A stretch of DNA of 32,957 bases from Promicromonospora citrea (lineage in GTDB: Bacteria > Actinomycetota > Actinomycetes > Actinomycetales > Cellulomonadaceae), in the NCBI RefSeq assembly GCF_013004695.1, contig NZ_JABEMG010000044.1:1-32957 (forward strand), written 5' to 3'. Under the pieces are notes generated by a model that saw only the letters and a program-made list of their open reading frames with translations, made no database searches and was not told where the DNA came from. Every line of letters starts with the position of its first letter. Position 1 is the first letter of the stretch. A program made the position numbers and the translations under genes. Shown piece by piece: positions 10,092 through 16,927 of this stretch.

Positions 10092-12437
10092 TCACCTCGG
10101 ATCTCGTTCAGCGCGACGGGTTTCCCCCCGCAGACGTTCGAGGCGCTCCGCGGCGAGCACCGCGCGCCCCAGCCCGGCGCGGATCATGGGCGCGTCCGTA
10201 CCCGCGCTCTTGAGATAGAAGATGCCGACATTGATGAGGCTGACGAAGCCGGCGTAGACGAGCTCGTCCTGGACCACGTCGAGCATCAGCAGCGTGCCGA
10301 TGACGGCGACCGGGACGAGGTACAACGCCACGACGGGCTGCCACCCCTCCAGCCGGCCGAGCGTGGGGACCTCGCCGCGCGGCACCGACGAGAGCCCGGC
10401 CGCGCGGGCGCGCTCGTTGGCGTCGTGCGCGAACCCGAGGCACGCCTGGACCACGAGAGCCACCGTGAGGATCCCGACGAACGTGAACACCGGCCAGAGG
10501 TCCCGGTGCAGGAGCGTCGGGACCAGGGCGTAGAACGCGGGGAGCACGGCGAGCGAGCGCAGGCCTGCCTCCGCCACCACCGCGCGCACGGGCGGCCGGG
10601 AACCCCGCACGGGCGCGACGATCGTGCTCACCTCGGCGAACACGTTGAGGTACAGCCGAGCGCACACCAGCGCGAAGGTGACGGTCACGAGACGTACGGG
10701 CAGGTTGCCCAGGAGGTCGGGCACCGGCGACCCGGCGGACCGGACGTCGTCGAGGAACGCGAGATCCGGCAGCACGCGGCCGGACACGTCGTCCAGGACG
10801 TCGAACCACCGCGCCTGCCACGAGAGCCCCAGGTCGCGGGACCACCACGTGAGCGCGAGCGCCGTGACGCCCCACAGGAGCACCGCGCACGCCCACGCCC
10901 ACCGGCGCAGACGACGCGCCTGGCGCAGGTGCACGACGTGGGCGGCCGTGCCGGTGGCGCGCGCCGCCTGCGCGCTGCGCACCTGCAGCATGCGTCGCTG
11001 GCGCCCGACGGTCCCCGCCCCGGGCGAGAGGTCGCGCACGCGCTGGAACCGGCCACGCGGGCGGTCGCGCCCGTCCTGCTCGAGGATCTCCACCTCGTCC
11101 TCGAACACCCGCAGGATCTGCTCGAACCGGTTGCGCGCCGGGTCGACGGGCACGACGAGGAGCCTGCGCCGCGGGTCGGCGTCGGTCAGGTCCTCCAGCA
11201 GCCGGGCCAGTCCGACCGACGCGACGTAGAACTGGTCGGGCACCGTGCCGTCGGCGGTGTGCGGGATACCCGCGATCGCGACGAGCAGCATGCCGAGCGA
11301 GTAGAGGTCGGCGTCCCTGTGGCTCGTGCCGTCCTGGCGCACCTCGGGCGCGACGTAGGCGCCGTCGCCCGGCAGCGCACCCGGGATCGAGCGGCTGTGC
11401 AGGTGGTTCACGCCGAGGTCGACGAAGCGGAGGCGCAGGCCGCCCGCGCCGTCGGTGCCGACGATGATGTTCGACGGCGCCAGGTCGTCGTGCCGCCGCC
11501 CCTCGCCCTCCAGCTCGGCCAGCGCTCGCAGGAGCGGGGCGCCCACCTGCCGCAGCGCCTCGGTGTCGACCGGGCGCAGGATCTCGCGGGCGGGGTCCGG
11601 ACGCCCCGTCGACCTGTGCGCCAGGTACTCCTCGAGGGTCGGACCCTCGATCAGGTCCATGAGGATCCAGCTGTCGTGGCTCGCCCACACCGGCGCGGCC
11701 GGCGAGCCCTCCGTCGCGTCCGGCCGACCGTGCTCGGACGCGTAGCCCCTGGTCGCCTCGGCGATCGCCGGGAGCGCGAGGTACGGGTGGATCACGCACT
11801 TCAGCGCGAACCGGACGGTCCGGCCCCTGACAGGTTCCGCACACCGCCCCGTGAGGATGAAGGACGTCGTCCCGTGCCGGTAGAACTCGAGGCTGTCCAG
11901 ATCGAGGCCGTCCCACTCGCGCCGTGCCCGCTCGCCTCGTTCCCGCTCGGCCGGCGACCCCGTCCGGCCGGCCACCTCGGCCGGGGCGTGGAGCGCGACG
12001 AGCGCCCGCCGGACGGCGGGATCGGCGACGAGCCGTCGGCTCAGGTCCTCCGCCGTGACGCCGGCCACCGTGACCTCGCGCCGCGCGTCACCGTGGAACC
12101 GCACCCGGTCGGAACAGTGCACGGCCACGAGCGTGAGCAGGTAGACGCCGAGGTACCCGCGGGCGACCGGACCCGGCCGGGTCGCCGCCCCGGAACCGTC
12201 CGGGTCCTCCCCCGCCCCCGTCCACCAGGCCCAGAGGTCCTCGATCTCCCGGGCCCGCGGCGCCCGGAACCGGGCCTCGTACGTCCGCTCGTCGAGCGGC
12301 AGGTCCAGCAGCGCGGCGTGCCAGTCCCGGGTACGCCAGCGGTCGAGCCGGTCGGCAGGCTCGACCCCGTCCCTGCCCGCTTCCCTGCCCACGAGCCCAC
12401 GGACGACGGCGGTGAGCTGCCCGAGCCCGCCCCTCAT
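10092..12437 (-). CDS. Multi-pass membrane protein kinase, unusual architecture
   Basis: 781 aa from ATG 12437. Residues 1-180 form an N-terminal region I cannot assign. A protein-kinase fold follows: ALK with Lys213, catalytic loop HDDLAPSN (316-323; Asp318, Asn323), FVDLGVN with Asp340 (DFG replaced by DLG), and the APE motif YVAPEV (361-366). Lys of the HRDLKxxN loop is Ala320. A basic linker (about 460-512) leads to roughly five to six hydrophobic segments between residues 512 and 745, with a short basic tail. Most bacterial Ser/Thr kinases have one membrane pass and PASTA or other sensors; here the C-terminal half is a polytopic domain. It may sense something in the membrane. The start has only a weak GGTGG RBS. 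Confidence 0.82.
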   Translation of the reverse strand: MRGGLGQLTAVVRGLVGREAGRDGVEPADRLDRWRTRDWHAALLDLPLDERTYEARFRAPRAREIEDLWAWWTGAGEDPDGSGAATRPGPVARGYLGVYLLTLVAVHCSDRVRFHGDARREVTVAGVTAEDLSRRLVADPAVRRALVALHAPAEVAGRTGSPAERERGERARREWDGLDLDSLEFYRHGTTSFILTGRCAEPVRGRTVRFALKCVIHPYLALPAIAEATRGYASEHGRPDATEGSPAAPVWASHDSWILMDLIEGPTLEEYLAHRSTGRPDPAREILRPVDTEALRQVGAPLLRALAELEGEGRRHDDLAPSNIIVGTDGAGGLRLRFVDLGVNHLHSRSIPGALPGDGAYVAPEVRQDGTSHRDADLYSLGMLLVAIAGIPHTADGTVPDQFYVASVGLARLLEDLTDADPRRRLLVVPVDPARNRFEQILRVFEDEVEILEQDGRDRPRGRFQRVRDLSPGAGTVGRQRRMLQVRSAQAARATGTAAHVVHLRQARRLRRWAWACAVLLWGVTALALTWWSRDLGLSWQARWFDVLDDVSGRVLPDLAFLDDVRSAGSPVPDLLGNLPVRLVTVTFALVCARLYLNVFAEVSTIVAPVRGSRPPVRAVVAEAGLRSLAVLPAFYALVPTLLHRDLWPVFTFVGILTVALVVQACLGFAHDANERARAAGLSSVPRGEVPTLGRLEGWQPVVALYLVPVAVIGTLLMLDVVQDELVYAGFVSLINVGIFYLKSAGTDAPMIRAGLGRAVLAAERLERLRGETRRAERDPR

Positions 12438-12679
12438 GCGGCCACCGGGCAGGGAGGAACGACAGCGGGAACGACGGACGTGCTGGTCACAGACCTGGTC
12501 ACAGCCGGTGACCCTAGCGAAGCTCACCCGCGACACGCCCGGTGACCCGCCGGGCACCTCCCGCCACGCCGCACCGCGCGGGCCGCTCCACCGCCCCACC
12601 GCGCGCAGACGGGCCGGGTACGCGATGCTGACCCTCGATCGACGGCCTGCCGGCCCGGCCGGGCCGCGAGCGAAGGGGG
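12438..12679. promoter_or_regulatory. Divergent control region with GGTCAC/GTGACC cluster
   Basis: A 242-nt gap between the divergent kinase gene and the phage-like gene. It holds a tandem CTGGTCACAG (12483-12492 and 12495-12504), and GGTCAC (12497-12502) faces GTGACC (12508-12513) across 5 nt. Another GGTGACC lies at 12541-12547. Four related half-sites in about 65 bp suggest an operator for a dimeric regulator. No confident promoter hexamers were found. Confidence 0.45.
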
Positions 12680-13093
12680 ATGCACAGCGTGTTCGGACCC
12701 GACTTCTTCGAGCGCCTCTCGCAGCGCACGTACTACGACCTGGACGGCAACCCGATCACGCAGGACCAGTGGTCGGTGCTGCGCCTGGGCGCGGGCAGCG
12801 GGCACGTGGCCCGCGACGTCGTCGGGTTCTACCACGTGTCGACGGTCTGGACGGGGGTCGACCCCGCGGCGCCGGTGCACGCCGACGACCCGCACCACAC
12901 CCCGATGATCTACGAGACGATGGTGTTCGTCGAGCGGCTCGACCCCGACGGCGTGCTCGCCCCGGACGACAGGCTCGACTGCACCGAGCAGTACGCGGAG
13001 CTGTACGCGACGCGCGAGGACGCGCTGGCGGGCCACCGCCGCGCGACCGCGATGGTCCGTGACTGGATGGTCAACGGACGACCGGAGCTGTGA
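12680..13093 (+). CDS. Small protein resembling actinophage/actinobacterial hypotheticals
   Basis: 137 aa. The order YYDLDGNPITQDQW, then HVSTVWTGVD, PMIYETMVFVE, and a C-terminal YATREDALAGHRRA matches from memory a family of short proteins common in actinophages and actinobacterial genomes (pattern: VSTVWLG, PLIFETMVF, YATEEEALAGH). Their function is unknown to me. No membrane segment or signal is present. The ATG at 12680 follows GAAGGGGG at good distance. No other phage genes are near, so this may be a domesticated single gene. It is divergent from the membrane kinase and shares the operator-rich gap with it. Confidence 0.75.
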   Translation: MHSVFGPDFFERLSQRTYYDLDGNPITQDQWSVLRLGAGSGHVARDVVGFYHVSTVWTGVDPAAPVHADDPHHTPMIYETMVFVERLDPDGVLAPDDRLDCTEQYAELYATREDALAGHRRATAMVRDWMVNGRPEL

Positions 13094-13198
13094 CGGCGGG
13101 GGGCCTTCATGCGCACATCGACCCGGACCATGCCGACCACCGTGCTGACCACGCCGCGGAGCACGACGGTCCGTCGCGCCGACCGGCACGACGCGGCC

Positions 13199-13204
13199 TA
13201 CGGT
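13199..13204 (+). promoter_or_regulatory. Candidate -10 box of the HD gene (leaderless)
   Basis: TACGGT, 6 nt before the ATG at 13211. Confidence 0.45.
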
Positions 13205-13210
13205 GAACCG

Positions 13211-13777
13211 ATGCGAGGAAACACCCCGCGGGAGATCGACCCCGCGGGTGCCCAGGCCCTGCTGGCCGAGGTCTTCGACCCGGGCTCCGACCGGCTCGCC
13301 CACTCCCTCGGTGTCGGGCGGCGGGCCGAGCACGTGGCGCGGGCGCTGGACCGCCCCGCGCTGCTGGTCACGGCCGCCTACCTGCACGACGTGGGGTATG
13401 CCGCCGCCGCGCGCGACACGGGCCTGCACCAGCTCGACGGCGCCCGCTACCTGCGCTCGCTCGGGGCACCGGACGCACTGACCGGCCTGGTCGCGCACCA
13501 CACGTCGGCGACGGTCGAGGCCGCGGAGCGCGGGCTGGACCACCGGCTGAGCGACGAGTTCCCGGAGCCGTCCGGGGACCTGCTGGACCTGCTCACCTAC
13601 TGCGACATCACCACCTCCGCACGCGGCGACGCGGTCACGGTGGACGAGCGGTTCGCCCACATCTACGACCGCTACCCGCCGGGGCACCTCGTGTGGCGCA
13701 GCATGCAGCACGCCGAGCCCGGGCTGCGGCAGCTGGTCGCCCGCGTCGAGCGCCGGCTGGAGCGGCCGGCCCCCTAG
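13211..13777 (+). CDS. HD-domain phosphohydrolase
   Basis: 188 aa. The HD signature is visible as HSLGVGRRAEHVA (His31), AAYLHDVGYA (His59-Asp60), LVAHHTSA (His96/His97) and LLTYCDITTS (Asp). This layout fits metal-dependent phosphohydrolases acting on nucleotides or related phosphate esters; the substrate cannot be told. The frame is open from 13109, but the ATG at 13211 is favoured because TACGGT lies 6 nt upstream and the earlier part is low-complexity. It stands alone, converging on the NUDIX gene, separated by a 12-bp tandem repeat. Confidence 0.87.
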   Translation: MRGNTPREIDPAGAQALLAEVFDPGSDRLAHSLGVGRRAEHVARALDRPALLVTAAYLHDVGYAAAARDTGLHQLDGARYLRSLGAPDALTGLVAHHTSATVEAAERGLDHRLSDEFPEPSGDLLDLLTYCDITTSARGDAVTVDERFAHIYDRYPPGHLVWRSMQHAEPGLRQLVARVERRLERPAP

Positions 13778-13799
13778 GAGGCAGGCGCCAGGACAGGAC

Positions 13800-13823
13800 C
13801 CGGCGTCAGGTCCGGCGTCAGGT
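13800..13823. repeat. Perfect 12-bp tandem duplication
   Basis: CCGGCGTCAGGT occurs twice in a row (13800-13811, 13812-13823). The second copy covers the stop codon of the NUDIX gene, between two convergent genes. It looks like a recent slippage duplication. Confidence 0.8.
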
Positions 13824-14291
13824 GAGGTACGGCTCCGTGCGCGTCGGGTCCACCGCGTGCGCGATCCGCAGCCGCATCGACGGGTGGATGGCGAGGTCAC
13901 CGAGCCGGTCCACCTGCTGCCAGACGACCTCGCTGGACTCCGCCGACGTCCGGGCGACGCCGCCCGTGAGCGTGCCGCGCATGCAGATCGAGAACTGGGC
14001 GCGCACCTCGCCGTCCGAGTACACGATGACGTGCCGGGGGTCGGTGTAGATCCCCACGAGGCCCGTGATCCGCACGCGGTAGCCGGTCTCCTCCTCCGTC
14101 TCCCGCACCCCGGCCTGACGCACGGTCTCGCCCGGATCGATGCCGCCGCCGGGCAGGGCCCAGAGGTCGTTGTCGGTGCGGTGGATGAGCAGCAGCCGTC
14201 CGACGTCGTCGCGCACCGCGACCGTGACCGACGGGACGACCGAGTTCACGGGCGGCGCGGCGGGGTCGTCGAAGTAGTCGTAGCGCGCCAT
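13818..14291 (-). CDS. NUDIX hydrolase
   Basis: 157 aa. Hydrolyses a nucleoside diphosphate linked to another moiety. The Nudix box is complete: GGGIDPGETVRQAGVRETEE followed by ETGY (about 48-71), with Glu residues for the metal. The start ATG (14291-14289) shares its A with the stop of the upstream regulator gene (TGATG), so the two are translationally coupled. The regulator with its phospholipase-D-like domain and this hydrolase probably act in one response. The substrate is unknown. The stop lies in a tandem repeat shared with the end of the convergent HD gene. Confidence 0.92.
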   Translation of the reverse strand: MARYDYFDDPAAPPVNSVVPSVTVAVRDDVGRLLLIHRTDNDLWALPGGGIDPGETVRQAGVRETEEETGYRVRITGLVGIYTDPRHVIVYSDGEVRAQFSICMRGTLTGGVARTSAESSEVVWQQVDRLGDLAIHPSMRLRIAHAVDPTRTEPYLT

Positions 14292-15061
14292 CACGCCACC
14301 CTGTCCGAGTCCTCCGTCCGGGGCCATGCGTCGAGTGGTTGCGCGATGCTCCAGACCCGCTCGAACCCGGCCTGGTAGGCGGGCACGATCGCCGCCTCCG
14401 GCCCGTCCTTGAGGTGGAGCAGGGGGTTCGCGCCCGCAGGCGCCCCCCAGACGTGCGTGTTGACCAGCAGGTCGTCGTCGAACCGGAACGTCGTGGCGTA
14501 CAGGGTGCTGTCGTGCAGCCGCACCTCGACGCCGGGCGTGCCGAGCGCCGGCGCGAGGTAGGACAGCACGAGCGCGATGCGCCCGGCGAGGCCGGTGCCG
14601 CCCTCCTCCCGGGTGCGCACCGCGACGGCGGCGCCGTCGGGGTCGCCCAGCAGCAGCCGCACCCGCACGCCGCGCGCCGCCATGGAGACGATCTCCGCGG
14701 TGAGGTCGAGCGTCTGGTCGGGCAGGAATGTCGCGGCGAACGCGTGCAGCTCGAACCGCTGCTCCACGCCCGCGAGGAACGCGCGCCACGTTCCCGACGG
14801 GACGGCGCGGCGCGCCGGGTACACCCCGACGATCTCCTGGGTCGCCGCCTCGGCCCGGTCGGCGTCGCCCCACAGCGCCGCGGCGTCGCACCCCAGCGCG
14901 TCGGACACGGCCACGCGGTGCCGCGGGTGCGGGGTACGGCCCTGCACCACCCAGCGCTCCACCGTCTTCGGGTCCACGCCCACGGCGGCGGCCAGGCGCA
15001 CCTGGCTCAGACCTGCCTGCGCCATCGCGGCGACCAGTCGTTGGTTCCTCACACGCTTCAC
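14291..15061 (-). CDS. XRE-type regulator fused to a phospholipase-D-like domain
   Basis: 256 aa. Residues 1-55 form a helix-turn-helix of XRE type (MAQAGLSQVRLAAAVGVDPKT then VERWVVQGRTPHPRHR). The rest resembles the C-terminal half of proteins with a PLD-like fold (VRVRLLLGDPDG, GVEVRLHDSTLYATTFRFDD, LLVNTHVWG), without a clear HKD pair, so it may be a ligand sensor rather than an enzyme. The gene is coupled to the NUDIX gene by a TGATG overlap. The start is ambiguous: TTG 15067, GTG 15061 or GTG 15052; I chose 15061. Upstream are three ACGTCCC sites, likely an autoregulatory operator. Confidence 0.85.
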   Translation of the reverse strand: MKRVRNQRLVAAMAQAGLSQVRLAAAVGVDPKTVERWVVQGRTPHPRHRVAVSDALGCDAAALWGDADRAEAATQEIVGVYPARRAVPSGTWRAFLAGVEQRFELHAFAATFLPDQTLDLTAEIVSMAARGVRVRLLLGDPDGAAVAVRTREEGGTGLAGRIALVLSYLAPALGTPGVEVRLHDSTLYATTFRFDDDLLVNTHVWGAPAGANPLLHLKDGPEAAIVPAYQAGFERVWSIAQPLDAWPRTEDSDRVA

Positions 15062-15067
15062 CCCCAA

Positions 15068-15117
15068 GGGACGTATCTATCACCGAAACGTCCCGCGCGC
15101 TGCCGATGGCACGTCCC
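15068..15117. promoter_or_regulatory. Candidate operator: inverted ACGTCCC sites
   Basis: GGGACGT (15068-15074) faces ACGTCCC (15088-15094) across 13 nt, and a third ACGTCCC lies at 15111-15117. The sites sit directly upstream of the XRE regulator and about 90 nt before the divergent small gene, so they could control both. Confidence 0.55.
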
Positions 15118-15206
15118 GGACAGGCACCGCACAGTAGGTGTGCAGGCCGTGAGCCCGCAGTGAGCACAGTGGAAGTGACCCGATCCCGCCCGCCCCGGAG
15201 AGTCTC

Positions 15207-15494
15207 GTGAACCCCATTGCCTCGCAGTCGGTCACCGAACGGCTCGGCGACGTCATCGACCTCCTCCGGCACGTGCGCGCCGACTGGATCGAGGTGCTGA
15301 CGGTCACCCCGGAGCGGGTCTGCCTGCAGCCCTGGCACCTGGACGACGGCGAGAGCATCGCCCGTGCCCTCGGCCTCGACCACGCGATCGACCAGCGCAT
15401 GGTCGAGCCCGGGTACACCTTGTGGAGCGGCACGTGGCGCGGCGTCGAGGTGCAGGTCCGCGGCGCGCTGCGGGCCGGCGTGCCCGCCCTCTGA
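15207..15494 (+). CDS. Small unknown protein divergent from the XRE regulator
   Basis: 95 aa from GTG 15207, with GGAG about 6 nt upstream. The product is soluble and partly helical (SVTERLGDVIDLLRHVRADWIE) followed by beta-like stretches (YTLWSGTWRGVEVQVRGALR). It has no cysteines, signal or membrane segment. I do not recognise a family. Its codon use follows the strong G/C third-position bias of the region, which supports a real gene. It is divergent from the XRE/PLD regulator across the ACGTCCC sites and may be its target; this is inference. Confidence 0.7.
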   Translation: MNPIASQSVTERLGDVIDLLRHVRADWIEVLTVTPERVCLQPWHLDDGESIARALGLDHAIDQRMVEPGYTLWSGTWRGVEVQVRGALRAGVPAL

Positions 15495-15564
15495 GCCGCG
15501 ACACGCCGATTCGCCCGTCCGCGAACGCGGTGGTGCCTCTCGCCACGCCGCGCTCCCCACGCCC

Positions 15565-15570
15565 TAGGCT
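15565..15570 (+). promoter_or_regulatory. Candidate -10 box of the PAC2 gene (leaderless)
   Basis: TAGGCT, 6 nt before the ATG at 15577. Confidence 0.5.
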
Positions 15571-15576
15571 GGGGCA

Positions 15577-16461
15577 ATGACCGACGCGCATCACGAGCAG
15601 CCGGAGCAGGCCTCGCCTCGCCAGACCGTGCTCCTCGCTGCCTTCGAGGGCTGGAACGACGCGGGCAGTGCCGCCACCACGGCACTCACGCACCTCGCCG
15701 AGGTGTGGGGCGCAGAGAAGGTGACGGAGCTCGACCCCGAGGAGTTCCACGACTTCCAGGTCAACCGGCCGTACATCTCGCTGGACGAGGACGGCAAGCG
15801 CTCGATCAGCTGGCCGACGACCTCCGTGTCGGTGGCGCAGGTGGGCGAGCGCAAGGTCGTGCTGGTGCACGGCGTCGAGCCGTCGATGCGGTGGCGCAAG
15901 TACTGCGACGAGCTCCTGACGGTCGCGGAGGAGCTCGGCGTGCGCACCGTGATCACCCTGGGCGCCCTGCTGGCCGACGTGCCGCACACGCGCCCGATCC
16001 CGATGACCGCGACGTCGGACAGCGTGGGCCTGCAGTCCGTGCTCGACATCGAGGCCAACACCTACCAGGGCCCCACGGGCATCGTCGGCGTGCTGCAGCA
16101 CGAGGCGTCCGAGCGCGGCCTGCAGTCGGTGAGCCTGTGGGCGGCGGTGCCCCACTACGTGGCCAACCCGCCCTCCCCCAAGGCGACCCTGGCCATCCTG
16201 ACCCGTGTCGAGGAGATCCTCGGCGAGTCGGTCCCGATGGGCGAGCTGCCCGACGACGCGGCGGCGTGGCAGCACGGCGTGGACGAGCTGGCCTCGGAGG
16301 ACTCGGAGATCTCCGAGTACGTCGCCCAGCTCGAGGAGGCCAAGGACACCGCGGAGCTGCCCGAGGCGTCCGGTGACGCCATCGCGCGCGAGTTCGAGCG
16401 CTACCTGCGCCGCCGGGACATCGGCGGCAAGGACGGCGGCAAGGACACGCCCGGGCTCTGA
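15577..16461 (+). CDS. PAC2-family protein
   Basis: 294 aa. The PAC2 fold is named after a eukaryotic proteasome assembly chaperone. Visible family segments: LLAAFEGWNDAGSAATTA at the N terminus, VLVHGVEPSMRWRKYCDEL, TLGALLADVPHTRPIPMTAT, and SVSLWAAVPHYVANPPSP. The C-terminal tail is acidic and helical, with a Gly/Lys-rich end. In M. tuberculosis a PAC2 gene (Rv2125) also lies between the proteasome genes and mshC. A role in bacterial proteasome assembly is not established. It probably starts leaderless and is followed by a strong terminator. Confidence 0.92.
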   Translation: MTDAHHEQPEQASPRQTVLLAAFEGWNDAGSAATTALTHLAEVWGAEKVTELDPEEFHDFQVNRPYISLDEDGKRSISWPTTSVSVAQVGERKVVLVHGVEPSMRWRKYCDELLTVAEELGVRTVITLGALLADVPHTRPIPMTATSDSVGLQSVLDIEANTYQGPTGIVGVLQHEASERGLQSVSLWAAVPHYVANPPSPKATLAILTRVEEILGESVPMGELPDDAAAWQHGVDELASEDSEISEYVAQLEEAKDTAELPEASGDAIAREFERYLRRRDIGGKDGGKDTPGL

Positions 16462-16493
16462 CCGGTCGCGGGCGGACCCGCGACCCCCGGACG

Positions 16494-16531
16494 GCACGAG
16501 GCCTGAGCCCCGCGGGGCTCAGGCCTCGTGC
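16494..16531. terminator. Strong bidirectional terminator after the PAC2 gene
   Basis: Perfect 38-nt palindrome: GCACGAGGCCTGAGCCCCG (16494-16512) followed directly by its reverse complement (16513-16531). It lies 32 nt after the PAC2 stop and before the converging small gene. Confidence 0.85.
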
Positions 16532-16533
16532 TG

Positions 16534-16575
16534 TCCGTCCGTGCTCATCCGTCCGTGCTCATCCGTCCGTGCTCA
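16534..16575. repeat. Three perfect 14-bp tandem repeats
   Basis: TCCGTCCGTGCTCA repeated three times (16534-16547, 16548-16561, 16562-16575), followed by a partial copy CCGTCC. It lies between the terminator and the stop of the small minus-strand gene. It appears non-coding and slippage-prone. Confidence 0.88.
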
Positions 16576-16590
16576 CCGTCCGGTACGGGT

Positions 16591-16806
16591 TCAGGCGCCG
16601 GCCGGGATCGGCTCGATCCGTACTCCTGCGTCAGGACCGTGGTAGCCGACCCACGTCTCGAGACACCGCGCTGCGTCCTCGACGCGGTCGTAGACCGGCG
16701 TGTACCCCGGTCCGTTGCGTACGACGCGATACCGCGTGCTGCACCGGGGCGTCGTCGTGACGGTGACCCGGGTCTCACCCGTGAAGTCTTCCTCGTACTC
16801 CGTCAT
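16591..16806 (-). CDS. Small unknown protein (71 aa)
   Basis: 71 aa from ATG 16806, rich in Thr, Arg and Tyr (VTVTTTPRCSTRYRVVRNGP, VEDAARCLETWVGYHGPD). Two cysteines lie 26 residues apart. It is not recognised; the pattern looks like a small beta-alpha-beta unit. An AGGA just upstream, also readable as a CAGGAT -10 box 6 nt before the ATG, supports the start. The upstream region is unusually A/T-rich and contains two interleaved inverted repeats, suggesting regulation. It may be horizontally acquired; moderately sure it is real. Confidence 0.6.
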   Translation of the reverse strand: MTEYEEDFTGETRVTVTTTPRCSTRYRVVRNGPGYTPVYDRVEDAARCLETWVGYHGPDAGVRIEPIPAGA

Positions 16807-16820
16807 GCGCCCATCCTGCC

Positions 16821-16874
16821 CCGGGTTAAATGCAAACGGAAGCAGGGGCCAAAACTAACCCGGAAAGCGTTTGC
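16821..16874. promoter_or_regulatory. Interleaved inverted repeats upstream of the small gene
   Basis: CCGGGTTA (16821-16828) pairs with TAACCCGG (16856-16863), and GCAAACG (16832-16838) pairs with CGTTTGC (16868-16874). The pairs interleave, as in a pseudoknot or two overlapping operators. GGAAAGCGTTTGCC (16862-16875) and TGCAAACGGAAGCA (16831-16844) each have a central CG with partial dyad symmetry like LacI-family operators. Confidence 0.45.
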
Positions 16875-16902
16875 CGCGGCCATCGGCTACCTGGTTGCCC
16901 GG

Positions 16903-16915
16903 GCCCCGCAGGGGC
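16903..16915 (-). terminator. Small hairpin after mshC
   Basis: GCCCC (16903-16907), loop GCA, GGGGC (16911-16915), beginning 13 nt beyond the mshC stop. The stem is only 5 bp, so this is a weak terminator candidate. Confidence 0.35.
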
Positions 16916-16927
16916 ACCCCCGGAACG

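Noticed and set aside
9297-12545. 1082-codon open frame on the plus strand
   Set aside because: It is antisense to the membrane kinase, the anchored protein and the end of the HAD gene; it is rich in Arg, Gly, His and Asp with no domain, as expected of a shadow frame in G+C-rich DNA.
12438-12599. N-terminal extension of the membrane kinase to 12599
   Set aside because: The extra 54 codons are low-complexity and cover the operator cluster; the ATG at 12437 is a better start.
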